64,000 nucleotides of DNA from JBNKFV01 sp050290265 (GTDB lineage: Bacteria > Pseudomonadota > Gammaproteobacteria > Pseudomonadales > Cellvibrionaceae), in the NCBI GenBank assembly GCA_050290265.1, contig JBNKHI010000013.1:1-64000 (forward strand). Direction: 5' to 3'. The notes under the pieces are model-generated. The model worked only from the letters and a program-made list of their open reading frames with translations, had not been told where the DNA came from and did not search any database. Made by a program: the position numbers and the translations under genes. Positions 8,759-17,174 of the stretch are shown one piece after another. Each line of letters starts with the position of its first letter. Position 1 is the stretch's first letter.

Positions 8759-9502
8759 TTACTCAGCAGCAGCCTGCGGAGCTTCTTCAACAAACTCATC
8801 TTTAGCAGTAGCACCTTGACCATTACTAGCGCCTTCTAAACAGGCATCAGCAACAGCAGTTGTGTACAGCTTGATTGCGCGTATTGCATCGTCATTACCA
8901 GGAATAACGTAGTCGACACCGGCTGGATTACTATTCGTATCCACGATACCAATAACAGGAATACCCAGCTTGTTGGCTTCCTGAATAGCAATGCGTTCAT
9001 GTTCCACGTCAATAACGAACAAAGCGTCTGGCAAACCTGCCATATCTTTAATACCACCGATAGACAGCTCAAGCTTGTCCATCATACGGCTGCGCATCAG
9101 CGCTTCTTTCTTGGTCAACTTTTCGAACGTACCATCTTTACTCTGCGCTTCAAGATCACGCAAACGACGAATAGACGCACGAATAGTTTTATAGTTGGTC
9201 AACATACCACCTAACCAACGGTGGCTTACGAAAGGCTGACCAGCACGAAGAGCTTGCTCTTTGACAACTTTTTGAGCAGCGCGCTTAGTACCAACAAACA
9301 GTACCTTTTTCTTTTGGCTACCCATTTTGGCAACAACTGACAACGCCTCATTGAAAGCGGGTACAGTATATTCAAGATTGATGATATGAATTTTGTTACG
9401 CGCACCAAAAATGTATTGATCCATTTTTGGATTCCAGTAACGAGTTTGGTGACCAAAATGGACACCAGCTTGCAGCATATCGCGCATGCTAACAGTAGGC
9501 AT
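8759..9502 (-). CDS. rpsB: 30S ribosomal protein S2
   Basis: S2 binds the head/body junction of the 30S subunit and is needed for S1 binding. The 247-residue product starts at the ATG at 9502 (MPTVSMRDMLQAGVHFGHQT) with AGGA about 8 nt upstream; in-frame codons further upstream lie in the leader. Family landmarks are RYWNPKMDQYIFGARNKIHI, SHRWLGGMLTNYKTI and the nucleotide-fold segment VIGIVDTNSNP. The C-terminal tail is Ala/Glu-rich. It heads the rpsB-tsf-pyrH-frr-... block, divergent from map. Confidence 0.98.
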   Translation of the reverse strand: MPTVSMRDMLQAGVHFGHQTRYWNPKMDQYIFGARNKIHIINLEYTVPAFNEALSVVAKMGSQKKKVLFVGTKRAAQKVVKEQALRAGQPFVSHRWLGGMLTNYKTIRASIRRLRDLEAQSKDGTFEKLTKKEALMRSRMMDKLELSIGGIKDMAGLPDALFVIDVEHERIAIQEANKLGIPVIGIVDTNSNPAGVDYVIPGNDDAIRAIKLYTTAVADACLEGASNGQGATAKDEFVEEAPQAAAE

Positions 9503-9600
9503 ATTAATTTCCTTTACTTGGGTTAGGCCTCCGTATACCCCGCTAATCAACCCCTTAAGGGCACCCAGACCAACGTGCCGGTATACGTGTGACGTTTCGT
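9503..9600 (-). promoter_or_regulatory. rpsB leader with long-range stem (candidate S2 autoregulatory element)
   Basis: The untranslated region upstream of rpsB contains two complementary 8-mers, CGTATACC (9580-9587 on the transcribed strand) and GGTATACG (9532-9539), enclosing about 40 nt that include the palindrome CCCTTAAGGG. rpsB mRNA leaders in Gammaproteobacteria are known to form a structured element through which S2 represses its own operon. The pairing is directly visible; assignment to the known S2 leader family is inference and needs a covariance-model search. Confidence 0.45.
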
Positions 9601-9877
9601 TTTAGTGTATTTCGCAGCAGCAATAAAAAACGGTTTTGCTACAGCGGCGCGCTTTATACCACAATCGCCAACGGGTTGAAAGCCAAAACACCGAAACAGC
9701 CCACCCCAAGATGCTGAATATGAGGCTGCAAGCGCATATAACCATACAAAAAGAAGGGACTATAAGGTTAATTGTAAAACACCAAGAAGAAATAAAGCTT
9801 CCCTCTGTGCCAGCACCCGAGCCTTGGTTTACAATGCGCCACTTATACGCAAACACACCAAAAAAAGCACTGAGCCA

Positions 9878-10648
9878 ATGAAAGTAAGCATCAAAACCCC
9901 TGCAGAACTTGAAAAAATGCGCGTGGCCGGACGAATGGCCGCAGAAGTCCTCGATCTTATCGGTGAGCATGTCGTGCCTGGCGTTTCTACAGAAGAACTT
10001 GACCGTATCTGCCACGACCACATTGTAAATACACAAAAAGCGATACCTGCTTGTCTAGGGTACAGAGGCTTCCCCAAGTCGATTTGTACATCCGTCAACC
10101 AGGTGATCTGCCACGGCATCCCTTCTGAGAAAAAAATACTGAAGGATGGTGACATCATCAATATTGACGTCACAGTCATATACGAAGGCTATTTCGGCGA
10201 CACCAGCAAAATGTATTTTGTCGGCACCCCCGCCCCGCACGCAAAGCGCCTGGTGGAAGTCACGCAGGAATGTATGTACAAAGGTATTGAGCTTGTGCGC
10301 CCCGGTATACGACTAGGCGATATAGGCCATGTTATCCAGCAACACGCCGAGAAGAACTATTACTCCGTAGTTCGCGAATACTGTGGGCACGGTATCGGGA
10401 ATGTATTTCACGAAGATCCTCAAGTACTGCACTACGGCAAACCCGGCACCGGCTTGGAACTGAAAGAAGGCATGACATTTACTATCGAGCCGATGATTAA
10501 CGCAGGTTCACGACATACCAAGTTAAAAAATGACGGCTGGACGGTGGAAACCAAAGATGGTCGTTTATCTGCCCAATGGGAGCACACCATGGCAGTCACC
10601 AAAGATGGTGTAGAAATCCTTACACTGCGCAGCGACGAATCCTTTTAA
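9878..10648 (+). CDS. map: Type I methionine aminopeptidase
   Basis: Removes the N-terminal Met from nascent proteins. The 256-residue product from the ATG at 9878 (MKVSIKTPAELEKMRVAGRM) has all dimetal ligands in context: DGDIINIDVTV, GDTSKMY, EYCGHGIG, TIEPMI and WEHTMAVT, plus the substrate-binding His in NQVICHGIPS. A longer open frame to 9824 gives no plausible start. It is divergent from rpsB, as in many Gammaproteobacteria, and ends 2 nt before glnD, so the two are probably cotranscribed. Confidence 0.97.
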   Translation: MKVSIKTPAELEKMRVAGRMAAEVLDLIGEHVVPGVSTEELDRICHDHIVNTQKAIPACLGYRGFPKSICTSVNQVICHGIPSEKKILKDGDIINIDVTVIYEGYFGDTSKMYFVGTPAPHAKRLVEVTQECMYKGIELVRPGIRLGDIGHVIQQHAEKNYYSVVREYCGHGIGNVFHEDPQVLHYGKPGTGLELKEGMTFTIEPMINAGSRHTKLKNDGWTVETKDGRLSAQWEHTMAVTKDGVEILTLRSDESF

Positions 10649-10650
10649 CT

Positions 10651-13335
10651 ATGTCCATACCCTATTGTGAAACCCCCCTGTTCTTTTTTGATCAGGACAA
10701 GTTTCGTGCTGATCTCGATGCTGGCAATCGCATTAAAGTGTTTAAAAATGCGCTCAACGCAGCGAATACGCATTTTGATAATCTGTATGCCGAAGGCGCT
10801 GAAATCAGGGGGCTGGTTTATGAACGCGCCTGTTTTACCGACTGTATACTGCATTACGTCTGGCACCAGTTTGACTGGGATACCGATGCCGCATTGATTG
10901 CCGTTGGCGGCTACGGCCGAGGGGAGCTGCACCCCTTTTCCGATGTTGACATTCTTCTGCTGTTTGAAAAAGACAATATAGATGACTATCGGGAACCTCT
11001 CGAGGGCTTCCTGACATTATGCTGGGATATCGGATTAGATATTGGTCATAGTGTTCGCTCGCTTCGCGAATGCGTAGAGTATGCAAAAGACGATATCACT
11101 GTAGCGACCAACTTAATGGAATGCCGCAGTATTGTTGGCTCACCACATCTGTGCGGATTACTACGCGAGGCTATCGGTCCCGACAACATTTGGCCTGCGG
11201 ATGTATTTTTTAAGGCCAAAGTTGACGAGCAACGCAAACGCCACAGCAAACATAACAACACTGAATATAACCTCGAGCCCAATGTCAAAAATGCGCCTGG
11301 TGGCCTGCGCGATATTCAAACCATTAACTGGGTGGCCAAGCGCTTTTTTGGTGTTCGCACACTCAAACAGCTGGAAGGCACAAGCTTCTTCTCTGAGCGC
11401 GAATTTGCCATTTTACAGAGCGGAGAGGAATTTCTCTGGAAGGTGCGTTATGGCCTGCATAAATTGGCAGGCCGTGCAGAAGAGAGACTCCTCTTTGATT
11501 ATCAGCGCGAGTTGGCAAAACAATTCGGCTACAGCGACTCCCCTAAACGCTTAGCTGTCGAACAATTTATGCATTGGTACTACCGGGTAGTGCTGTCTCT
11601 GCGCGAACTAAACGATGTACTACTGCAGTATCTCGAAGAAGCCATATTGAAGAAAGGGCAAAGCCAATCCGTTATTCCGGTTAATGAGCGCTTCCAGATC
11701 CGCGATAACTACATCGAAGTAACGTCAACCGAGGTCTTCGAAAATACGCCTTCGGCACTCATTGAGATATTTGTCCTTAGCGGCCAGGATAGCAGCATTC
11801 TTGGGGTACGCGCTGAAACTATCCGCCTAATCAGAGAAAGCCGACATCTGATTGATGACAAATTTTGCTTAAACCCTGAAAACAACCGGTTGTTCCTCGA
11901 ATTAATGCAGGTGCCTTTTCATCTGACTACGCAATTAAAGCGGATGAAACGCTACGGTATTCTGGGGCGTTATTTGCCTGAATTTGGCCGTGTTACCGGC
12001 CAAATGCAACATGATTTATTTCATATATATACAGTAGATGCGCATACACTGCTGGTCATCAAGTTTATGCGCCGCTTCCTCTATCCAAAGTATCGTGAAA
12101 GCTTTCCTATCGCCGCCCACATCATGCGCCGGTTACCAAAAAAAGAACTCTTGTATATCGCTGGGTTATATCACGATATTGGCAAAGGCCGAGGTGGCGA
12201 TCACTCAACGCTGGGCGCTGTTGATGCTGAAGTATTCTGCCAGCGTCACAGCCTTACTCCTCGCGACACGCGCCTGATCGTTTGGCTCGTTGAGAAACAC
12301 CTGCTTATGTCTCAGGTTTCGCAAAAACAGGACATATCTGATCCAGAAGTCATTTTCAATTTTGCCGAAATCGTCGGTGACCAGACTCGATTGGATTACC
12401 TGTACGTACTGACCGTCGCAGACATGAATGCAACCAACCCGGAAATATGGAACAGCTGGCGAGCCAGTCTTCTACGTCAGCTATACCTTGAAACTAAACG
12501 CGCACTTCGTCGCGGTCTGGAAAATACCGTAGACAAGCAGGAACTCATTGAAGAAACACAACAATCGGCCATCGCAAAACTGGCCGACAAAGGCTTCACT
12601 GAAACACAGATACGCAAAATTTGGGGCGATATGGACGATGACTATTTTCTCCGGGAAAGTCATCTCGATATAGCGTGGCAAACAGAGGCTATCGCGCATC
12701 ACTTTGATACCTTGCCATTGATCCTGATGCGAGAAACAACTGTCTATGGCAATACCGGTGCAACTGAAATTTTTGTACGCACCAAAAACCGCAACAATGT
12801 GTTTGCTGCTGTAGCCAGTGCCCTGGACCAACTGAATTTAGATATTCAGGATGCCCGAATCTACAGCTCCAAAAGTGGCTACACTATTGATACGTTTTAT
12901 GTCCTGGACCAAAGCGGTAATCCTTTAGGGGAAAATGAAGCCATACAAAAGCAGGTTATCTACACACTGCAAAGTGAACTCGCACTGCTGGACAATTACT
13001 CTGAAATCATTCGGCGCAGAACACCGAGACAACTTAAGCACTTTACAATGCCAACCCGAACGCGCCTGAACAACGATCTGCGAACAGGCTTAACGGTGCT
13101 TGAGGTCGTCAGCCCCGACAGGCCCGGTTTACTGGCGCGCATTGGCCGTATTTTTATCGATTTCGACATCCAGCTGATTAATGCTCGGATCACCACGCTG
13201 GGCGAACGCGTAGAAGACGTGTTTTTTATTGCAGACTCTGAAGGCCAGCCATTGAGCGATCCTAATCTATGCAAGCAATTAGAAATTGCAGTTTGCGACG
13301 AACTGGATAAGCAGGTGAAAAAAGAAGCGCTATAA
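10651..13335 (+). CDS. glnD: PII uridylyltransferase / uridylyl-removing enzyme GlnD
   Basis: Bifunctional nitrogen sensor that uridylylates PII (GlnB/GlnK) when glutamine is low and removes UMP when it is high. From the ATG at 10651 (MSIPYCETPLFFF) the product is 894 residues. Order of domains: nucleotidyltransferase with VGGYGRGELHPFSDVDILLL near residues 80-100; a linker with NVKNAPGGLRDIQTI; an HD hydrolase domain with YHDIGKGRGGDHS around residue 508; two C-terminal ACT domains that sense glutamine (second one beginning LTVLEVVSPDRPGLLARIG). All key motifs are present and the length is normal. map-glnD-dapC is a conserved order in Pseudomonas relatives. Confidence 0.97.
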   Translation: MSIPYCETPLFFFDQDKFRADLDAGNRIKVFKNALNAANTHFDNLYAEGAEIRGLVYERACFTDCILHYVWHQFDWDTDAALIAVGGYGRGELHPFSDVDILLLFEKDNIDDYREPLEGFLTLCWDIGLDIGHSVRSLRECVEYAKDDITVATNLMECRSIVGSPHLCGLLREAIGPDNIWPADVFFKAKVDEQRKRHSKHNNTEYNLEPNVKNAPGGLRDIQTINWVAKRFFGVRTLKQLEGTSFFSEREFAILQSGEEFLWKVRYGLHKLAGRAEERLLFDYQRELAKQFGYSDSPKRLAVEQFMHWYYRVVLSLRELNDVLLQYLEEAILKKGQSQSVIPVNERFQIRDNYIEVTSTEVFENTPSALIEIFVLSGQDSSILGVRAETIRLIRESRHLIDDKFCLNPENNRLFLELMQVPFHLTTQLKRMKRYGILGRYLPEFGRVTGQMQHDLFHIYTVDAHTLLVIKFMRRFLYPKYRESFPIAAHIMRRLPKKELLYIAGLYHDIGKGRGGDHSTLGAVDAEVFCQRHSLTPRDTRLIVWLVEKHLLMSQVSQKQDISDPEVIFNFAEIVGDQTRLDYLYVLTVADMNATNPEIWNSWRASLLRQLYLETKRALRRGLENTVDKQELIEETQQSAIAKLADKGFTETQIRKIWGDMDDDYFLRESHLDIAWQTEAIAHHFDTLPLILMRETTVYGNTGATEIFVRTKNRNNVFAAVASALDQLNLDIQDARIYSSKSGYTIDTFYVLDQSGNPLGENEAIQKQVIYTLQSELALLDNYSEIIRRRTPRQLKHFTMPTRTRLNNDLRTGLTVLEVVSPDRPGLLARIGRIFIDFDIQLINARITTLGERVEDVFFIADSEGQPLSDPNLCKQLEIAVCDELDKQVKKEAL

Positions 13336-13421
13336 ACAGGTTACTAAAAACTAACCCGCAGCAAGCGCCAGCAACACAGCGCTTGCCGGAACATTAACTT
13401 ATCCCGAACAGCACATAACTC

Positions 13422-14618
13422 ATGAACCCAGACCTAAAGCAGTTGCATCCTTACCCTTTTGAACAACTGTCCAACTTAAAAAACGGGCTTACTCCGCCGT
13501 CACACTTAAGACACATAGCGCTATCCATTGGCGAACCCAAACACGAGCCGCCAGCGTTTGTACTGGAGACGCTGGCGAACAATCTTGACCGCATCACTCA
13601 GTACCCCGCTACTCAGGGTTTGCCTGAACTACGTGAGGCAATGGCGAGCTGGGCCAGCCGCCGTTTTGATCTTAAACCGGGACTTTTAACCGCAGAGCAA
13701 CATATACTTCCGGTGAATGGAACTCGCGAAGCACTGTTTGCCATTGCGCAGGCCGTCATCGATAGAACAAATGATCCACTGGTCGTTTCTCCCAACCCTT
13801 TCTATCAAATATATGAAGGTGCAGCCTTTCTTGCTGGGGCAAAATTGCACCTATTAAACTGCACAAAGGAAACGCGCTACATCCCCGATTTTGATGCAGT
13901 GCCCAGTGCGATTTGGCAGCGTTGCCAGATGCTTTACATTTGCAATCCAGGCAATCCATCTGGCGCAGTCATGGACATGGCCACACTCCAAAAGCTTATT
14001 GGATTGGCAGACAAATTTGATTTTGTTATCGCTAGTGATGAGTGTTATTCCGAGCTGTATTTCGATGAAGATCAACCACCGGCAGGATTGCTTCAAGCTA
14101 GTGCAGCAATGGGCCGTGATGATTTTAAACGCTGCCTCGTCTTCCACAGCCTGTCCAAACGCTCCAACCTGCCTGGACTGCGCTCCGGCTTTGTAGCCGG
14201 TGATGCAGAGATTTTAAAATCCTTTTTGCTCTATCGTACTTACCACGGCTGCGCCATGAGCATCAACACTCAGCTTGCCAGTATTGCGGCGTGGAATGAC
14301 GAAGAACATGTCAGAAAAAATCGGGATCTTTATCGCGCAAAATTTGATGCCGTATTAACGATTTTAAACGGGCACTTAAATGTTGAAAAACCCGAGGCTA
14401 GCTTCTACCTTTGGCCTCAAGTCGATATGGACGATACTGTATTCACTCAACGCTTATTCGCTACACAAAACATCACGGTATTACCCGGGCGTTTTTTGGC
14501 TCGACAGCAAAATGGCATTAACCCCGGCGAAAACCATGTTCGAATGGCATTGGTGGCAACACTGGATGAATGCATTGAAGCAGCAGAACGTATTAAACTT
14601 TTTGTAAGCAAAGGCTGA
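13422..14618 (+). CDS. dapC: Succinyldiaminopimelate transaminase
   Basis: PLP-dependent class I/II aminotransferase that should convert N-succinyl-2-amino-6-ketopimelate to N-succinyl-LL-2,6-diaminopimelate in lysine and diaminopimelate synthesis. The 398-residue product shows NGTREALFAIAQAV near the cofactor phosphate site, NPGNPSGAV, SDECYSELYF and the PLP-lysine motif SLSKRSNLPGLRSGF. The specific assignment over a generic aminotransferase rests on context: it follows glnD, and yffB, dapD and dapE lie downstream on the same strand, as in Pseudomonas. Confidence 0.9.
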   Translation: MNPDLKQLHPYPFEQLSNLKNGLTPPSHLRHIALSIGEPKHEPPAFVLETLANNLDRITQYPATQGLPELREAMASWASRRFDLKPGLLTAEQHILPVNGTREALFAIAQAVIDRTNDPLVVSPNPFYQIYEGAAFLAGAKLHLLNCTKETRYIPDFDAVPSAIWQRCQMLYICNPGNPSGAVMDMATLQKLIGLADKFDFVIASDECYSELYFDEDQPPAGLLQASAAMGRDDFKRCLVFHSLSKRSNLPGLRSGFVAGDAEILKSFLLYRTYHGCAMSINTQLASIAAWNDEEHVRKNRDLYRAKFDAVLTILNGHLNVEKPEASFYLWPQVDMDDTVFTQRLFATQNITVLPGRFLARQQNGINPGENHVRMALVATLDECIEAAERIKLFVSKG

Positions 14619-14629
14619 ACACTTACCCA

Positions 14630-15298
14630 ATGGCCACAAAAAACCTATCCAAAGCAGAACGTGTCGAATACATATTGCAAACATTGCAAACGCTCTACCC
14701 CAACCCACCAATCCCACTTGACCATAAGGATCCCTACACCTTACTTGTGGCGGTACTACTTTCTGCGCAATGCACCGATGAACGCGTTAATCAGGTCACC
14801 CCAGCATTATGGAAACTGGCTGACAACCCTTTTGACATGGCTAAACAAACGCCCGATGCGATACGTGAAATTATCCGGCCCTGTGGTTTGTCTCCACAAA
14901 AATCAAAAGCTATTGCCACGCTTTCACAAATGTTGGTGGACCAATATAACGGTGAGGTACCAGCCGATATGGCGGCCTTGGAAACCCTTCCTGGTGTTGG
15001 CCATAAAACTGCAAGCGTCGTTATGTCACAAGCATTTGGCGTGCCTGCCTTTGCGGTCGATACGCATATACATCGGTTGGCGCAACGCTGGGGACTTACC
15101 AATGGTAAAAATGTGGTGCAGACTGAAAAAGACTTAAAGCGACTTTTCCCCAAGGAGAAGTGGAACGCTCTGCACTTGCAAATTATTTATTATGGACGGG
15201 AATATTGTAGCGCTCGTGGTTGTGATGGACGAACGTGCCCGATATGTTCCACCTGCTACCCCAACCGTAAACATCCCAAAATCACGCTAAAAGCTTGA
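14630..15298 (+). CDS. nth: Endonuclease III with an atypical iron-sulfur loop
   Basis: Base-excision-repair DNA glycosylase/AP lyase for oxidised pyrimidines. The 222-residue product has LLSAQCTDERVN, the helix-hairpin-helix with catalytic lysine (LPGVGHKTASVV) and the catalytic Asp region (VDTHIHRLAQRWGL). The C-terminal cluster reads C-x4-C-x4-C-x2-C-x2-C within EYCSARGCDGRTCPICSTC, not the C-x6-C-x2-C-x5-C of E. coli Nth; it resembles a variant I recall from other phyla. The gene starts 12 nt after dapC and sits in the dap block, whereas the canonical gammaproteobacterial nth commonly neighbours the rsx/rnf genes, so it may have been acquired. Glycosylase identity is firm; origin is inference. 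Confidence 0.92.
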   Translation: MATKNLSKAERVEYILQTLQTLYPNPPIPLDHKDPYTLLVAVLLSAQCTDERVNQVTPALWKLADNPFDMAKQTPDAIREIIRPCGLSPQKSKAIATLSQMLVDQYNGEVPADMAALETLPGVGHKTASVVMSQAFGVPAFAVDTHIHRLAQRWGLTNGKNVVQTEKDLKRLFPKEKWNALHLQIIYYGREYCSARGCDGRTCPICSTCYPNRKHPKITLKA

Positions 15299-15647
15299 TC
15301 ATTAAAAGCTAAGCGAGCGACTAAACAACAATAACAGTCCTATTCTCAACCCTTTGACCGCTTATATGCCTACACCTGCCGAACAAAATGGGGATTCACT
15401 GTGCGCCCTTTAGTGCATTTGCCCCAAATTCAGCAGCTGCCCGCCAATACAGGATTACAGAAAGAAATTTAGCGAAAGCTTTAAAACCCAAACGCTATTA
15501 CTTAACACCCATCAAAAACCCAGACCGCACAAAAACTTTGTGACCAAAGTCTCACTTATGGAGAGATCTGTCACCCACAGTTGGTAGGCTACAAATGTTC
15601 GTTGTAATATCCCGCCGAAAAATAAAACGTTAAAGGGAATAGATTAT
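15299..15647. other. Intergenic region without a recognised gene
   Basis: About 350 bp between nth and the small secreted protein gene. I see no convincing ORF, RNA gene or terminator; it presumably carries the promoter of the downstream pair. The end has a ribosome binding site (AAAGGG, 10 nt before the ATG at 15648). Confidence 0.5.
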
Positions 15648-15968
15648 ATGGATATACGCACACTCACTCTCACCCTCACTTTTTGCTTTCTTCCGACAAC
15701 ATTTGCACTGGCAGAGACTGACAGCAAAAGTCTTGCAGACATGCAAAGGCAATTAAATCAGGAAGTGATCACCAAAGAATTTTCTGTCGAGGATGAGGCC
15801 AAAATCGACGCCTTTATTAAAGACGCGATGGCTAAAGATCTCAAACCCGTTGAAGAACCACCTTCCTATTGGAAGCCCGGCTACACATGCGCCAACATTA
15901 TTGGCTATTCATGGAATGCTTACCAAAATTGCCGCTATTACCATAGCTACTACGGCTATTACTGGTAA
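15648..15968 (+). CDS. Small secreted protein of unknown function
   Basis: I do not recognise this 106-residue protein. It has a signal peptide (MDIRTLTLTLTFCFLPTTFA, likely cleaved after ALA), then a charged helical section (about residues 26-70, DMQRQLNQEVITKEFSVEDE) and an aromatic tail, NCRYYHSYYGYYW, that ends the protein. Two Cys remain in the mature part (YTCANI and QNCRYY) and could form a disulfide. A good AAAGGG site precedes the ATG. It lies 65 bp upstream of the TraT-like lipoprotein gene on the same strand, so the two probably form a small envelope operon ended by the hairpin at 16828. Function cannot be assigned. Confidence 0.75.
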   Translation: MDIRTLTLTLTFCFLPTTFALAETDSKSLADMQRQLNQEVITKEFSVEDEAKIDAFIKDAMAKDLKPVEEPPSYWKPGYTCANIIGYSWNAYQNCRYYHSYYGYYW

Positions 15969-16033
15969 TCAACGCGTAACCAATACGTAATCAAATCGTA
16001 ATCTCGCAACACAAAACAAGGATGATAAACCCC

Positions 16034-16795
16034 ATGACTTACCTTACCAAATCTGTATTACGTTACTGCTCGCTCGCTAGTCTGCTGATCATACTAGGCG
16101 GTTGTGCAGCAACACAGGTTGCTCTGTCTAAAAAGGATCTCGATGTACAAGCCCGTACCAGCACCGCTATTTTTGTCGACCCGGTCAAACGTGAAAAGCG
16201 AACTATTTATTTAGATGTTAAAAGCGGCGTTATGGCATTCGATCGTTCCAGTTTTAAACAATTTGTAGCTGACCAATTTACTCAGTTGGACTCTGGTTAC
16301 AAAATTATCGATGATCCAGACGCAGCACAATTTCAAATGACGGCTTATGTTTTAAACCTGGAGAAAACCAGCCCCTCGGCCGCAGAAGCAGCGCTGAATA
16401 AAGGCTATATGGGTGGATCAATAGCGGCTGGGGCGGCTGTTGGTGCTATTTCCAATAACTCTCGCCCCTATAATGGTGCTGTTGCTGGTGGAATATTAGG
16501 CGGCGCAACTGAGCTTATTTCAGGCGCGCTAGTTAAAGACGTCACCTACATGTTAGTTTGCGATATCCAGATCAAAGAACAGGCAAGCAATGGTGCTATT
16601 GTTCGTAAAGATACACAGGTAGATACCAAAATTTCAGACGCAGGTTCGAGCCGCCAGACCGTCAGTGAACTAAGTACACGCAAAGAGTACCGCACGCGCA
16701 TTGTGACTACCGCGAACAAAGTGAATCTCAAACTAGAACAAGCTAATGACTTAATGTTTAAGAAAACGGCTTACGCTATGGCTGGATTTTTCTAG
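16034..16795 (+). CDS. TraT-family (complement resistance/surface exclusion) outer membrane lipoprotein
   Basis: TraT proteins are surface lipoproteins best known from F-like plasmids, where they block mating-pair formation and confer serum resistance. The product has a lipoprotein signal ending LIILGGC, the family's early segment KKDLDVQARTSTAIFVDP, the central Gly/Ala-rich membrane-inserting stretch (GYMGGSIAAGAAVGAISNN and AVAGGILGGATELISGALVK) and the conserved VKDVTYMLVCDIQI. I prefer the ATG at 16034 (253 residues) because AAGG lies 12 nt before it; an ATG at 16022 directly abuts that sequence. No conjugation genes are nearby, so this is a chromosomal homologue whose role is unknown. 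Family assignment is from recognisable sequence pattern. Confidence 0.85.
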   Translation: MTYLTKSVLRYCSLASLLIILGGCAATQVALSKKDLDVQARTSTAIFVDPVKREKRTIYLDVKSGVMAFDRSSFKQFVADQFTQLDSGYKIIDDPDAAQFQMTAYVLNLEKTSPSAAEAALNKGYMGGSIAAGAAVGAISNNSRPYNGAVAGGILGGATELISGALVKDVTYMLVCDIQIKEQASNGAIVRKDTQVDTKISDAGSSRQTVSELSTRKEYRTRIVTTANKVNLKLEQANDLMFKKTAYAMAGFF

Positions 16796-16827
16796 TGAGC
16801 AACAAAACTATCTAGCACTTTTATCAT

Positions 16828-16861
16828 AAGAACGGCCGTAAGCATGAGGCCGTTCTTTATC
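16828..16861 (+). terminator. Terminator after the TraT-like gene
   Basis: Perfect 10-bp stem AAGAACGGCC / GGCCGTTCTT with a 10-nt loop, followed by TTAT. It ends the small-protein/TraT transcript and faces the remnant of the sixA-like gene on the other strand. Confidence 0.7.
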
Positions 16862-16892
16862 CCTAACCACCCCCGGTTATTTCAAAGTTTTC

Positions 16893-17154
16893 CTAGATCA
16901 ATTCTTGTTTAGGGTAATCAAAATTCAATAGCCCAACACCCTTGATCAACATCCCTCCAATCAAATACATTGCACGCCAGTATTACAATATCCGCAGCGG
17001 GAATATTCTCAATAACGCGTTGCCCGACACCACCATTGTTTAATAACCCGTTAGCACAATCAGTTACAGCTGGGTTATGACCTACAACAATACAACCCGA
17101 CTGTTCTACTGGAAGCTGTCGCAACACCTTTTCCAGGCATTTGGCTTTTGAGAT
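16893..17154 (-). pseudogene. C-terminal remnant of a SixA-like histidine phosphatase
   Basis: Reads CLEKVLRQLPVEQS, then VVGHNPAVTDCANGLL, ENIPAADIVILACN and DWRDVDQGCWAIEF, which match the second half of phosphohistidine phosphatases of the SixA/histidine-phosphatase family, including the second catalytic His (VGHNP). The frame stops at TGA after AIEF, but a +1 shift at TTTT continues DYPKQELI to TAG at 16893-16895, which I read as a late frameshift. The matching first half is at 18158-18436 on the same strand, so one gene has been split. No intact start exists here. Confidence 0.8.
17143..17154. repeat. Flanking direct repeat, left copy
   Basis: GGCTTTTGAGAT, a 10/12 match to GGCTTCAGAGAT at 18158-18169. 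The two copies sit exactly where the two halves of the sixA-like gene break off, so they may be a target-site duplication or the sites of an illegitimate recombination. Confidence 0.55.
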
Positions 17155-17174
17155 CTAAGCTGCCCCCCTAAACC

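Noticed and set aside
9602..10036. Minus-strand ORF of 144 codons between rpsB and map
   Set aside because: Overlaps the start of map, has no recognisable domain or ribosome site and a Cys/Phe/Trp-heavy composition typical of an antisense frame.
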